From positions 1 to 64,000 of the forward strand of contig DHQB01000017.1 of assembly GCA_002410065.1 (NCBI GenBank): 64,000 nt of DNA. The letters are read 5' to 3'. Below, in pieces: positions 8,786-17,923 of the stretch. Source of the stretch: Bacteroidales bacterium UBA5349. Its GTDB lineage: Bacteria; Bacteroidota; Bacteroidia; Bacteroidales; Tenuifilaceae. The translations under genes were made by a program, and so were the position numbers. A model generated the notes under the pieces. That model was given only the letters and a program-made list of their open reading frames with translations. It was not told the origin of the DNA and made no database searches. How positions within the stretch are numbered: position 1 is the first letter of the stretch; every line of letters begins with the position of its first letter.

Positions 8786-8828
8786 CTATGGAACCATTTT
8801 TTTTTATTTAGGCTGATACTTCATGCTA

Positions 8829-10145
8829 TTACTCCGACTGCTCAATCATACCGGGCTCATAATTAATTTCGCGCTCCCCTTTTGCCACTATGGTGGCAAT
8901 TACTGCATCGCCGGTTACGTTAAGCACAGTACGAAGCATATCCAAAGGCCTATCAACAGCAAGTATTAGCGCTAAACCCTCAACGGGTAATCCTACTGAA
9001 TTTAACACAATGATGAGCATAACAATACCTGCCCCAGGAACACCTGCCGAACCAATGGATGCCAAAGTTGCGGTAAGCACAATGGTGAGCTGCTGTACAA
9101 GGGTTAGCTCAATACCAAAAACCTGTGCAATAAAAACAGCAGCAATGGCTTGGTAAAGGCTGGTTCCATCCATATTAATGGTTACACCAATGGGAAGCAC
9201 AAAGCTGGCAACTTGGTTACTTACGCCTAGTCCCTTCTCAACCTGCTCCATGTTAATGGGAAGTGTTGCTGCGCTGGAACTTGTTGAAAAAGCAACCAAT
9301 TGAACAGGAAACATAGTTTTGTAAAAATCAATAAACCGAATGCCTGCAAAGAATCTTAAGAAGATTGGATAAATGATTAAAGCAACGAAAAGCAACCCGC
9401 CAATCACCACAAGGGCATATAGCCCAAGCGTTGCGAACAGGTGCAATGAATCTGATAGATTATCGCCCGAGAAATCAACAATTAGTGCAGCTAAAAGAGC
9501 CATCACCCCAAAGGGGGCAAACAGCATAATAAAATCGATGAACTTTAGGATTATCTCATTTAAACCTTCAACAAAATCTTTAACTACCTCAACCTTTGGA
9601 TGCTTAACCAAAATAATAGCCAACCCAAAGAGTAAGGCAAAGAATATTACCTGTAGCATATTGGTATTGTCCGAAGCAGCCCCAATAATGTTTTCAGGAA
9701 CAATATCAACCATAAACTGAAGAGGACTATCGGACTTTAAATTATCAACGGCTACTTTTTTCCCTTCAACATCAACGGCGTACTTCTCCATCATCTCCAT
9801 CCTTTTCTCTTGGGGGAATGATTCTCCGGGTTTAAAAACGTTTACGAGCACAAGACCAATGGTAATGGCCAAAACTGTTGTAATCAAATAGTATGAAATT
9901 GTTTTAATTCCTATTCGCGAGAGCTTTGTAATATCGGAGAGCCCTGCTACACCAGTTACCAGCGATGCAAAAATGAGCGGCATTGCCACCAACTTTAGCA
10001 GGTTAAGGAATATTACTCCAAAGGGCTTTACCCAATCGTTTATTATCCATCCAATGCCAAGCCAAACACCAAGCACGCCTATGAGAATACCCGTTAGCAT
10101 GCCTAATAATATTTTTGCCCAAAGGGGTAGTTTACGCCACATCAC
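8829..10145 (-). CDS. Dicarboxylate/amino acid:cation symporter (DAACS family)
   Basis: This 438-residue inner-membrane protein belongs to the SDF/DAACS family (GltP, GltT, DctA), which imports glutamate, aspartate or C4-dicarboxylates with H+ or Na+. Visible signatures are the serine-rich re-entrant loop (STSSSAATLP), NMDGTSLYQA in TM7, and the second hairpin GSAGVPGAGIVM. About eight membrane segments are evident. A charged insertion at about residues 105-150 lies in the TM3-TM4 region. Exact substrate and coupling ion cannot be told from the sequence. It is transcribed alone toward comEC. Confidence 0.9.
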   Translation of the reverse strand: MMWRKLPLWAKILLGMLTGILIGVLGVWLGIGWIINDWVKPFGVIFLNLLKLVAMPLIFASLVTGVAGLSDITKLSRIGIKTISYYLITTVLAITIGLVLVNVFKPGESFPQEKRMEMMEKYAVDVEGKKVAVDNLKSDSPLQFMVDIVPENIIGAASDNTNMLQVIFFALLFGLAIILVKHPKVEVVKDFVEGLNEIILKFIDFIMLFAPFGVMALLAALIVDFSGDNLSDSLHLFATLGLYALVVIGGLLFVALIIYPIFLRFFAGIRFIDFYKTMFPVQLVAFSTSSSAATLPINMEQVEKGLGVSNQVASFVLPIGVTINMDGTSLYQAIAAVFIAQVFGIELTLVQQLTIVLTATLASIGSAGVPGAGIVMLIIVLNSVGLPVEGLALILAVDRPLDMLRTVLNVTGDAVIATIVAKGEREINYEPGMIEQSE

Positions 10146-10206
10146 GTCAGTTTTTTGTTTACCAAATATACCTAAATGGGAATTAACCCAAAAATCTGTT
10201 TTAGCT

Positions 10207-10240
10207 AAAAATAAAAAAAGCCGGCAGAAACCGGCTTCAA
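10207..10240 (-). terminator. Intrinsic terminator after the FKBP-type isomerase gene
   Basis: A 7-bp stem (AAGCCGG 10218-10224 with CCGGCTT 10231-10237) with a six-base loop is followed on the minus strand by a T-rich run (complement of 10207-10219). It sits about 25 bases past the stop codon at 10262. Confidence 0.8.
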
Positions 10241-10261
10241 AAATCTTTTAAACTTACAATC

Positions 10262-10792
10262 TTAACAATCACTACCGCATTCTCCACAGCAACCTTCGCC
10301 ATGGTTATGGTCTGGATTGTGAGCATGACCATGCGCTTTTTCCTCAGCAGAGGCTTCGCGAATGCCCTCAACTTTACCTGTAAAGTGAAGATCTTCACCT
10401 GCAAGCGGATGGTTAAAATCCATAACAACATGGTCGTCCTTAATATCAAGAATTAAACCATTAAGATGATTTCCTTCCTGATCAACCATAGGCAAGCGGG
10501 TACCTACCACAAGCAAATCATCAGCTACCTCGCCATCCTGAGCAAACACATCTTTGGGTAGTTTTATAATATACTCCTGATTAACCTTACCATAAGCCTT
10601 ATCTGATGCGATTTTAAAATCGAATGAATCACCCACTTTAAGACCCTTAATATTGTCTTCAAACGATTGGATAAGAGTTCCCTTACCAAATATAAACTCC
10701 ATAGGATTGGCGGCTTCTGCCTTATCAACAATCTCATTTTGAACATTAAGTTCGTAGCTTACTGAAACTACTTTGTCATTTGAAATATCCAT
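10262..10792 (-). CDS. FKBP-type peptidyl-prolyl isomerase, SlyD-like, with His/Cys metal-binding tail
   Basis: The product should catalyse cis-trans isomerisation of prolyl bonds and act as a chaperone, as known for SlyD. I start at ATG 10792 (MDISNDKVVSV), giving 176 residues; an open extension of 32 residues upstream does not resemble the family. The FKBP core carries the usual N-terminal pattern (VSYELNVQNEIVDKA, then PMEFIFGKGTLIQSFE), followed by the inserted flap domain (about 75-120). The C-terminal 24 residues are a His/Cys-rich tail (HGHAH, HNHGEGCCGECGSDC), which in SlyD binds nickel and other metals. No hydrogenase or urease maturation genes are nearby. Confidence 0.88.
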   Translation of the reverse strand: MDISNDKVVSVSYELNVQNEIVDKAEAANPMEFIFGKGTLIQSFEDNIKGLKVGDSFDFKIASDKAYGKVNQEYIIKLPKDVFAQDGEVADDLLVVGTRLPMVDQEGNHLNGLILDIKDDHVVMDFNHPLAGEDLHFTGKVEGIREASAEEKAHGHAHNPDHNHGEGCCGECGSDC

Positions 10793-11041
10793 TAAACTAT
10801 TTTTTTGATTAGAATGTAGAAAATTAAGTTTCAAAGAAACGGCAATAATTTTAGAACTCCAAAAATATAATACTAAATACAAAATCATATAAGTATGTTT
10901 AGTTTATACCTTACAATAGACTATAATCCATACTGCCGCACAAATCTATCATATGGTACCACACCTGAATGATTGACTTTATATTCAAACATTAATTAAC
11001 ATTATTGCTTTCGTTGTTATTACCTAAACTTTGTATATTAA
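10793..11041. other. Intergenic stretch without a recognised gene
   Basis: AT-rich sequence upstream of the isomerase gene. I see no convincing ORF, RNA gene or clear promoter match. It ends in ATTAA at 11037-11041, the left copy of the direct repeat flanking the element at 11042-11258. Confidence 0.5.
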
Positions 11042-11258
11042 ATCACTATTGTCCGATAAAATATTATTTCGTCCCTACGGGACTTTCGGTTGTTGTCGAA
11101 ATTGGCTATTTACCAATATTCTGTCCCTAGGGGACAGTTCCGTTAGGAACGTAATATAGGTAAAAATAACAAAGCCCAACACTCATTAAGTTCCGTAGGA
11201 ACGCAATAAAATCAGCTTGTTTACAAATCCTTTCAATTATTAACCGGACAACAGTGAT
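11042..11258. mobile_element. 217-bp non-coding MITE-like element with TIRs and a 5-bp flanking duplication
   Basis: ATCACTATTGTCCG at 11042-11055 and CGGACAACAGTGAT at 11245-11258 are terminal inverted repeats matching at 13 of 14 bases. Both ends are bordered by ATTAA (11037-11041 and 11259-11263), as expected of a 5-bp target-site duplication. Inside are four small hairpins: GTCCCTACGGGAC (11071-11083), CTGTCCCTAGGGGACAG (11121-11137), GTTCCGTTAGGAAC (11137-11150) and GTTCCGTAGGAAC (11190-11202). No transposase is present, so movement would depend on one elsewhere in the genome. A diverged relative appears near 63680-63910. Confidence 0.7.
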
Positions 11259-11488
11259 ATTAATTATGTTTTTTAAACCTTACCTGTATAGCCATTAGCT
11301 TTAAAAAAAGCTAAAATAATTGTACAAAAAAATTCAATTACTAGACAATTGGCGAATTCTCAATCATATTTATATAAAAATATTTATATCCATAAAAAAA
11401 ATATTCAAAAAAACTTGTAAAATCAAATCAAATCCTCACCTTTGTTCTGTAGTAATTTTTATTTATTCATTAATTTTCAAGATTTACC

Positions 11489-11689
11489 ATGAAAGGAAAA
11501 GTTAAATGGTTTGATGCAGCTAAAGGTTTTGGCTTTATTCAAACTGAAGAAGGTAACGATGTGTTTGTACATTACACAGGTATTACCAGAGAAGGTTTCA
11601 AACGTCTAGACGAAGGTCAGGAAGTTGAATTCGAAATTACTGAAGGCAAACGTGGTCCTCAGGCAACAAATGTAAACGTTATAGAATAA
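11489..11689 (+). CDS. Cold-shock domain protein (CspA family)
   Basis: The 66-residue protein is a complete single cold-shock domain, an OB fold that binds single-stranded RNA and DNA and melts RNA structure. Both RNA-binding motifs are present: KGFGFI (about residues 12-17) and DVFVHY (about 25-30). Length and spacing are typical of the family. The AT-rich leader (11264-11488) may hold a structured 5' UTR as in other csp genes, but I cannot fold it here. It is monocistronic and ends at a strong terminator. Confidence 0.95.
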   Translation: MKGKVKWFDAAKGFGFIQTEEGNDVFVHYTGITREGFKRLDEGQEVEFEITEGKRGPQATNVNVIE

Positions 11690-11716
11690 CAAAGTATTAT
11701 TCTATATACTAACTCG

Positions 11717-11747
11717 AAAAGGCTTTGGAATTCCAAAGCCTTTTTTT
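11717..11747 (+). terminator. Intrinsic terminator after the cold-shock gene
   Basis: A near-perfect palindrome (AAAAGGCTTTGG ... CCAAAGCCTTTT, 11717-11744) followed by T residues, 27 bases past the stop codon. Confidence 0.9.
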
Positions 11748-11756
11748 ATTTAACAC

Positions 11757-12347
11757 CTAGATTGTGAAATTTACCCTTAGCATTGGGTTTTGGGGATAGG
11801 GAGAAAAATTGTTTTTCGAAACCTCCCAAAGCAGCATAATGTTAAGCGCAGCTTTCTCGCCAAGACGCTGCCTGTAACCAAACCCTACAAGATATAGCTC
11901 CACCCATGTTTTACCCTTCGATGTGGTTGTAAAGGGGTTAATCCTCTGCTTATCGATAAGCAAACGCTCGTACTCACCATGAAAAAAAACTCCACCCTTA
12001 ATGTTCACAGGCAATAGCTCGCTAAAATCGGGAATGGGTACAATTTGCGTGAATGCCGATGCGCCCCAAATATGGGTTCGGTATGGCTCGCTGTGACCAG
12101 CAATTATATAGCCCTTGTGGCTGTAGTATGAGTATCGACCACCAACTCCAAGAGACCATTGTGGAATAACCCATATGCCCGCAACTGGAACAATATCAAT
12201 TTGGGTAACATGACCAATATTTAATCCTACGGAACCGCCAAAGAACAATTTATCAGAAAAACTTTTGGGCTCGTTTCTCCTCTGACCATTAGTAAGTATT
12301 GGAATCAACAGGGCTAAAGTTAGAACTAGATTTTTGGGAAATTTCAT
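11757..12347 (-). CDS. Putative outer-membrane beta-barrel protein
   Basis: This 196-residue protein has an N-terminal signal peptide (hydrophobic core LVLTLALLIPIL, cleavage near NGQ) and a body of alternating hydrophobic/polar strands rich in Gly, Tyr, Trp and Phe (for example SLGVGGRYSYYSHKG and ELYLVGFGYRQRLG). It ends in NFTI, which fits a last barrel strand. This suggests a small eight-stranded outer-membrane barrel. I do not recognise a specific family. It faces away from the SDR gene at 12582 and its stop lies just beyond the csp terminator. Ligand and function are unknown. Confidence 0.7.
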   Translation of the reverse strand: MKFPKNLVLTLALLIPILTNGQRRNEPKSFSDKLFFGGSVGLNIGHVTQIDIVPVAGIWVIPQWSLGVGGRYSYYSHKGYIIAGHSEPYRTHIWGASAFTQIVPIPDFSELLPVNIKGGVFFHGEYERLLIDKQRINPFTTTSKGKTWVELYLVGFGYRQRLGEKAALNIMLLWEVSKNNFSPYPQNPMLRVNFTI

Positions 12348-12581
12348 TGTAAAGAATATTTAAAACAGTAATAAACACGCTATCTTAGTGACAATAATTC
12401 CATGTAGTATGGTGATGATTTTTTGCTATTTACTCATTACATTAACGGACAATATGGTATAGTATTTGTGAGAGTTTGCAACATATTTCTACAAATACTA
12501 TTATAAAACGTAATAGTATATAGTTTTGTTTTCGATTACCTGTAAAGATAACAACATCAATTTGATATTAAATACCAAATT

Positions 12582-13289
12582 ATGAACATTGTAATTACCG
12601 GAGCATCCAGCGGTATTGGCTTTGAACTAGCCAAGCGATTTGCAGCAATAGGAAATCACAATATATTGGCCATTTCGCGTAATGCCAGTAAACTAAAGGA
12701 GCTGAAAAATGTATGCATTAGAGAGAATGTGGAGGCACATCTTTATCCAATCCCTTTTGATTTGTCGACTAAAGAGCCATTTGAGGATACTTTAATACCC
12801 ACTATTCAGCAGTATGTGCAAAGTATTGACATTGTAATTAATAATGCTGGACATTTGGTTAATGCGCCTTTTAATGAGTTATCGGATCTTGATATAGCTG
12901 CAATGATAGAGGTAAACTTTACCGGACCAGCCAAACTGCTAAAAGCCCTAATACCCTCAATGAATGCTAATGCACATGTTGTAAACATAAGCAGTATGGG
13001 TGGTTTTCAGGGTAGTGCTAAGTTTCCCGGACTTTCTATTTACTCTGCTACCAAGGCAGCCATTGCTTGCTTAACAGAGTGCTTAGCCGAAGAATATAAA
13101 GATAACAGCATTAGTTTCAATTGCCTTTCGCTTGGATCGGTACAAACCGAGATGCTTGCAAAAGCATTTCCTGGCTATATGGCACCTGTTATGCCAAATG
13201 AAATGGCTAACTTTATTGCCGATTTTGCCTTAAATGGAAGTAAATATTTTAACGGGAAAGTAATTCCTGTATCGTTATCAACCCCTTAA
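12582..13289 (+). CDS. Short-chain dehydrogenase/reductase (SDR)
   Basis: The 235-residue protein is a classical SDR, an NAD(P)-dependent oxidoreductase. It shows the Rossmann motif TGASSGIG (about residues 6-13), NNAG (about 86-89), the catalytic serine in VVNISSMGG and the YSATK catalytic Tyr/Lys pair. The substrate cannot be deduced. It is first in a plus-strand trio with the ankyrin gene (17-base gap) and a lipoprotein gene (12-base gap), so probably an operon. TAGTTTTG at 12521-12528 could be a -7 box, but no matching -33 box is seen. Confidence 0.88.
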   Translation: MNIVITGASSGIGFELAKRFAAIGNHNILAISRNASKLKELKNVCIRENVEAHLYPIPFDLSTKEPFEDTLIPTIQQYVQSIDIVINNAGHLVNAPFNELSDLDIAAMIEVNFTGPAKLLKALIPSMNANAHVVNISSMGGFQGSAKFPGLSIYSATKAAIACLTECLAEEYKDNSISFNCLSLGSVQTEMLAKAFPGYMAPVMPNEMANFIADFALNGSKYFNGKVIPVSLSTP

Positions 13290-13306
13290 ACTTTAGCATC
13301 GTTAAA

Positions 13307-14716
13307 ATGAATCGCTATTTCACATTCCTAATTACACTATTACTGCTACTAGGGCATATAGCCTTTGGCCAAAACAAAAATGGCTTTTCTAGTGCTCAAG
13401 AGATACAAGAGAGCTTTGATTATCTGCTTTTAATTCATGCCGATTCAGGAAATGTTGAAGATGTAAGAGTATTCATTAAGGCAGGTGCAAATCCTAATTC
13501 AGCCTCGTGGGATGGAACAACGGCTCTTATGTACGCTTCGCAAAGGGGACATTACGCAACATCATTAGAACTCATTGCTAGCTATGCCAATCCGAATAAA
13601 AGTAATGAGAACAGCTTTACGGCATTACACTTTGCCACAATAAACAACCACGATAGTATTGCTGAGTTACTTATGCTTAACGGCGCAAATCCTCACCCCA
13701 CTGCCTACAATGGAGTATCGCCCTTGCATTATGCTAGTGCATATGGGTATCCATATTTGGCACATCTGCTCATTGAGTATGGGGCTTACGTTGACTCAAC
13801 CGACAGATATGGTAACACCCCACTCCTACTAGCGGTATATAATGGATCACTTGTAACTACAGAACTACTGTTAGAACAGTGGGCCAATGTTGACAAAACT
13901 GACAACAAGGGGTTTACTCCGCTTATGGTAGCCGCTCAGTTTAACGATACAACTATAATGCGATTGCTAATGGATTATGGGGCAAATATATTTCAGCAAA
14001 ACTTATCTGGAAACACAGCCCTGGCAATAGCTATGCAAAACAAAGCAACCGAAGCCATTAGTATGCTAACGCTGGAAGGTGCAACAAAGAAGGAGTACTC
14101 ATCTGAGTATAGCTATGCTGATTTAGCCTATCGAAATGGATTTAAAGAATTTTCGTCCATTCTTCAGAAGCTGGGCAGCCCACTTAATAAAAAACCTTAC
14201 ATAAACGGTGTTACCATAACAACTGGATTAACACTAAATGGTGAAGACTTCTATTTTCTTGTTAACACAAGTTTGAAACTATCACCCACAGGGCTTCGCT
14301 TTGGAAGCACATTTGGTTTCAGACCTTTCTATAGAGCAACTATTGTTGATGACGAGTATATTATTTACCAGTTTTTTGAACGACGAAACTATGCTTCACT
14401 CTATGCTGTAAAAGATATTGGCGTATTTCATGGCAAGAATGGAAGTTCTTACGGAATATCTGTTGGACTGATGGGATTATTCTCGTGGGGCAACTATAGC
14501 ATTTACAGCGAAACTTTTAAAGCAAAAAGTTATCTTAAAGCATCGCCATTTCTTGAACTATACTATATAAAAAATGGTGTTACCTTGTCGGTAAATGGGT
14601 ACAATAACAAAATGATCCACACAAAAAAGCAACCCATTTTTGTTGAGCTTAAATGTGGGTACACTTTCGATTTAACAAAACCTAAAATTAGGCTAAAGAA
14701 GATAGAATGGTTATAA
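13307..14716 (+). CDS. Exported ankyrin-repeat protein with beta-rich, barrel-like C-terminal domain
   Basis: The 469-residue product has a signal peptide (core FLITLLLLLGHIAFG, cleavage near FGQ). Residues about 40-285 form six to seven ankyrin repeats of 33 residues with the usual words (GTTALMYASQRGH, NSFTALHFATINNH, GVSPLHYASAYGY, GNTPLLLAVYNGS, GFTPLMVAAQFND). The C-terminal 170 residues change to amphipathic beta strands rich in Tyr, Phe and Gly and end in a strand-like tail, resembling an outer-membrane beta-barrel. If so, the ankyrin domain faces the periplasm. Ankyrin repeats bind protein partners; the partner may be the lipoprotein encoded next. The function is unknown. Confidence 0.8.
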   Translation: MNRYFTFLITLLLLLGHIAFGQNKNGFSSAQEIQESFDYLLLIHADSGNVEDVRVFIKAGANPNSASWDGTTALMYASQRGHYATSLELIASYANPNKSNENSFTALHFATINNHDSIAELLMLNGANPHPTAYNGVSPLHYASAYGYPYLAHLLIEYGAYVDSTDRYGNTPLLLAVYNGSLVTTELLLEQWANVDKTDNKGFTPLMVAAQFNDTTIMRLLMDYGANIFQQNLSGNTALAIAMQNKATEAISMLTLEGATKKEYSSEYSYADLAYRNGFKEFSSILQKLGSPLNKKPYINGVTITTGLTLNGEDFYFLVNTSLKLSPTGLRFGSTFGFRPFYRATIVDDEYIIYQFFERRNYASLYAVKDIGVFHGKNGSSYGISVGLMGLFSWGNYSIYSETFKAKSYLKASPFLELYYIKNGVTLSVNGYNNKMIHTKKQPIFVELKCGYTFDLTKPKIRLKKIEWL

Positions 14717-14728
14717 TACAATACCCCA

Positions 14729-15166
14729 ATGAAAAAAGTAAAGCCAATATTTACTAAAATTATAATGCTAATTACAGTTGCAACTATTTTATTGAGTGTT
14801 AGCTGCGATTCTTTTGATCTTTCACCCGTTAATTGTGATAAGTGCTATACCAACAAACCTGAATTTGATAAATTTGAAATTAAGCTAACCATTAATGATG
14901 AAAACCCTAATGTTACAATTAAATTCTACGAAGATGTATTCTATGATGCCAACCTAGTTTCTATCAAAACAGTAAACGTTGAAAGCATGCAATGGGTAGC
15001 CAAAACCGATAAAGAGTACGTTTTTGAGGCGAAATATATAAAAGATGGTCGATCGTACCATGTAGTTAATCGGGGCAAGCTAAAAACAAAACTTGATAAC
15101 GAAAGTTGTAACGAATCCTGCTACTATGTTGTTGGACAAAGTGTTGATTTAAGGATTAAGGATTAA
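14729..15166 (+). CDS. Small Cys-containing lipoprotein of unknown function
   Basis: This 145-residue protein has a signal peptide ending in LLSVSC, a lipobox with the lipidated Cys at about residue 26. The mature part is mainly beta-strand-like with two further Cys pairs (CDKC near the N-terminus and CNESC near the C-terminus), which could form disulfides that close the domain. I do not recognise the family. It follows the ankyrin gene by 12 bases, so it is likely co-transcribed and may act with it at the cell envelope. It is convergent with the phosphodiesterase gene, with only 16 bases between the stops. Confidence 0.75.
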   Translation: MKKVKPIFTKIIMLITVATILLSVSCDSFDLSPVNCDKCYTNKPEFDKFEIKLTINDENPNVTIKFYEDVFYDANLVSIKTVNVESMQWVAKTDKEYVFEAKYIKDGRSYHVVNRGKLKTKLDNESCNESCYYVVGQSVDLRIKD

Positions 15167-15182
15167 TCAGTATAGGTAAAAC

Positions 15183-16415
15183 CTAGTTGTTAAGCATTTC
15201 TTTCACATCTTCCAAATTACCATCGGTTTCAGCGGGCTGCAATCCAAGAATATGCGCAATAATTCCATAAACATTTACATTTAGGAAGGCTTTGTGCTTA
15301 TATCCCTTTTTAAATGCCGGTCCTTTAGCAAAAAAGATTCCATGCATTTCTGGGTTCGCATTATCATATCCATGGGTAGCGCCAGTGTAACGTTCTGAAT
15401 TAGAAGCAAAACCTATGCTATAACCAGCAGCAGCCTCAATAACAACATCCTGAATACGTGGGTTTGAACCATAATGTAATCTTTCGGGTATCTCATGTCG
15501 TTCCCACACCTTTAAGTTTTCAATTGAGCGCAATGTCTCAAGGGCTTTTTGCTTGAACTCTTCCTTAGGCTGAAGACTATACACTGGATTTCCACCTGTA
15601 ATATAATCGAACCAATTCCTATCAACATGCTCCGATAGATTGATATACCTTTGAGGCGAAATATCAGCCATTCCGTGATCGGACAAAACAATAAAATTTA
15701 TCTTATCGGCATATGGTAATTCACTCAGTTTTTCAATAAATATGCCTAAAAGGCTGTCGAGTTGCTCTACCAGTGCTAGCGTTTTGGTTCCTGTAGCCCC
15801 ATCACGATGAGCAGTCCAATCGGGCTCATGATAATACCAAGCAATAAGCCTTGGGCGTATTTCTTGAGGCAGAGACAACCAGCCAATTACAGTATCAATT
15901 CTGCTCTCAAATGAAACCTTCTCGTCGTAAGGCTTCCAGTGCGAAGGGTAACTTCCACCAATTGGAGCCTCAGACCCTACCCAAAAAAAGGTAGCAGCCT
16001 TTAATCCTTGCCTTTCGGCAGTTAGCCATATGGGCTCACCTCCATAAAACGCAGGGTTTTCCACAGCATTTCTATCTCCAATTGAGTAATAACCAAGTTC
16101 TTTATCATAAAATCTATTACAAACTATTCCATGATTATCAGGGTGAAGCCCAGTTGCTATACTATAGTGATTAGGGAATGTTTTTGATGGATAACATGGA
16201 ATTAATGCTTGTGCCTTTACCCCTTGCTTTGCCATGCTATTTAGCGTTGGCGTACTAACTATATCGGAGTAATCCCAGCGGAATGCATCTAGTGAAAGAA
16301 TTACTACATATGAATCATCCTTAGGTTTGTCATCTGGTTGACAGGCAAGCAAAACACCGCTTAAAGTGAAAAGCAAAGTAATTTGAAAAAGTATCTGTTT
16401 TAACATAACGCTCAT
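15183..16415 (-). CDS. Alkaline-phosphatase-superfamily phosphodiesterase/nucleotide pyrophosphatase, lipoprotein
   Basis: The 410-residue protein belongs to the type I phosphodiesterase/nucleotide pyrophosphatase group (ENPP-like) of the alkaline phosphatase superfamily. It begins with a lipobox signal (GVLLACQ), so it is envelope-anchored. Metal and nucleophile motifs are present: ILSLDAFRWDY (first Asp), PSKTFPNHYSIATGLHP (Thr nucleophile), DHGM (second-site Asp/His) and ATHGYDNANPEMHG (further His ligands). Such enzymes cleave phosphodiester or pyrophosphate bonds in nucleotides or lipids; the actual substrate is unknown. Starts at MSVMLKQ or at the next Met (MLKQ) are both possible. Confidence 0.88.
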   Translation of the reverse strand: MSVMLKQILFQITLLFTLSGVLLACQPDDKPKDDSYVVILSLDAFRWDYSDIVSTPTLNSMAKQGVKAQALIPCYPSKTFPNHYSIATGLHPDNHGIVCNRFYDKELGYYSIGDRNAVENPAFYGGEPIWLTAERQGLKAATFFWVGSEAPIGGSYPSHWKPYDEKVSFESRIDTVIGWLSLPQEIRPRLIAWYYHEPDWTAHRDGATGTKTLALVEQLDSLLGIFIEKLSELPYADKINFIVLSDHGMADISPQRYINLSEHVDRNWFDYITGGNPVYSLQPKEEFKQKALETLRSIENLKVWERHEIPERLHYGSNPRIQDVVIEAAAGYSIGFASNSERYTGATHGYDNANPEMHGIFFAKGPAFKKGYKHKAFLNVNVYGIIAHILGLQPAETDGNLEDVKEMLNN

Positions 16416-16550
16416 TTTTATTTAAGAAGCAGCAAAAATAGCCATTTTATGCAACAAAGGGATGAGAATTAATTTTTATAGCCTCAATACACATCTCGAA
16501 TTGAACCTTTGGATTATCCGTCATGGTATTAATCCCTGTTAAGTTTATGA

Positions 16551-17921
16551 CTAATTATTTTGTTTGTTACTAAGTTCCTTCATTCTACTCATATACCCTG
16601 CAATATCAAACTTACGTTTGCATCCATTATAGTTCATAAAGCGAATTTTACCGAATATTGGCCTTTTGTTCCATGCCCTATCGTGAACTCCGCCTATGCT
16701 CCATGCAATTCCAGCATAGCCATTTGGGTCTCTTCCATCTAAACTGTATTTGTCGTTTAGGTAAACGGCAAATTCCATTGCCTGTGCAATGTTCTGTGTC
16801 CACTCAAGTATTTTTTTTGCCCAATACATCCTCATATAACCATGCATTTTCCCTGTAAGCACCATCTCTAATTGTGCAGCATTCCATAGGTCATCATGAG
16901 TTTTTGCGTTTTCAAACTCAGCCAAGGAGTACGTATATTCCCTTTCATCGTTAGCATGTTCTGCTAAGGATACCTTGGCCCAATTGTGAAAGCCATTCGG
17001 GGTATCGTAATCGTTGTTGTAAAAGCAAAAGTTATCGGATAGCTCCCGCCGCACAACCAACTCATCCAGAAACGCCTCCTTGTCGATTATGGGAGCATTT
17101 GCGCTGGTAACCTCAATGGCCACCCTTTGAGCTGAAATATGCCCAAAATGCAAATAGGGCGATAGGTTTGATTGTCCGTTTTCCAACGGATCGTTTCGTT
17201 TTGATGAATAGCCGTTAAGTTTATGCTGTATAAAACTCTCAAGCATCTTACTTGCCTCATAAAATCCAGGCTTCAACCAATTTACAGGTGCAACATCGGT
17301 GCTGAAATTAAGCCAACTTAGGGCTTTGTCACTAGTAATTTGCTGGTTATTTAATTTCACTTTTAGTATTGGTAACTTCGGGAATTCGGTGAGAAATTCG
17401 GGAAGCAGTCTTTTTAACTTTGGTCGGAGTGTATATGCAGCAAACTCTACTTTTTGCGATACAAATCTACAAGGCACAATATTATGCGCATCAACCTCTA
17501 TATGGGTAATTGCTAAGTTGTTACTTAATTCACTTTTCCAAGTTTGTTTTACACGCAAGGGATCAAAATCAGAAACCAGTAATGCAGCCTCCTTCTCATT
17601 GATAAATGTGTTTAAGGTGCTGGGTGGATCACCCAACAGCAGATGAAAAGAAGCACCCCTGTCATTAACCTCCTTTTCAACCTGATGTAAACCTTTTAGC
17701 AGAAAGTCGTAATGCCTAGCATTGGCATTTACAAAGTTAGGCGCTAGGGTAAACACAATATGTAGAGGGACTAGCAGTTCATTTGCTTTATTGGCTGCAA
17801 AAAGCAAGGCCCAGTTGTCGTGTACTCGCTGATCGCGGGACATCCAATAAACAACCGGACCCTTTTTATCTGTTTGATTTTGATTAATTACAAAGACCCT
17901 ATGCGGATTAACCATGCGCAA
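16551..17921 (-). CDS. phr: Class II CPD photolyase (deoxyribodipyrimidine photo-lyase)
   Basis: The 456-residue flavoenzyme repairs UV-induced cyclobutane pyrimidine dimers using blue light. The N-terminal alpha/beta photolyase domain begins with VVYWMSRDQRVHDNWAL, typical of class II enzymes. The C-terminal FAD-binding domain contains the class II signature region (KMHGYMRMYWAKKILEWT, then DGRDPNGYAGIAWSIGG and RPIFGKIRFMN). Length fits the class. The start codon lies 2 bases past the stop of the upstream DHOD-like gene, so the two are probably one transcript. Confidence 0.93.
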   Translation of the reverse strand: MRMVNPHRVFVINQNQTDKKGPVVYWMSRDQRVHDNWALLFAANKANELLVPLHIVFTLAPNFVNANARHYDFLLKGLHQVEKEVNDRGASFHLLLGDPPSTLNTFINEKEAALLVSDFDPLRVKQTWKSELSNNLAITHIEVDAHNIVPCRFVSQKVEFAAYTLRPKLKRLLPEFLTEFPKLPILKVKLNNQQITSDKALSWLNFSTDVAPVNWLKPGFYEASKMLESFIQHKLNGYSSKRNDPLENGQSNLSPYLHFGHISAQRVAIEVTSANAPIIDKEAFLDELVVRRELSDNFCFYNNDYDTPNGFHNWAKVSLAEHANDEREYTYSLAEFENAKTHDDLWNAAQLEMVLTGKMHGYMRMYWAKKILEWTQNIAQAMEFAVYLNDKYSLDGRDPNGYAGIAWSIGGVHDRAWNKRPIFGKIRFMNYNGCKRKFDIAGYMSRMKELSNKQNN

Positions 17922-17923
17922 AA

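Noticed and set aside
11320..11505. 61-codon frame upstream of the cold-shock gene
   Set aside because: AT-rich, Ile/Lys-biased and overlapping the real csp start; no family resemblance.
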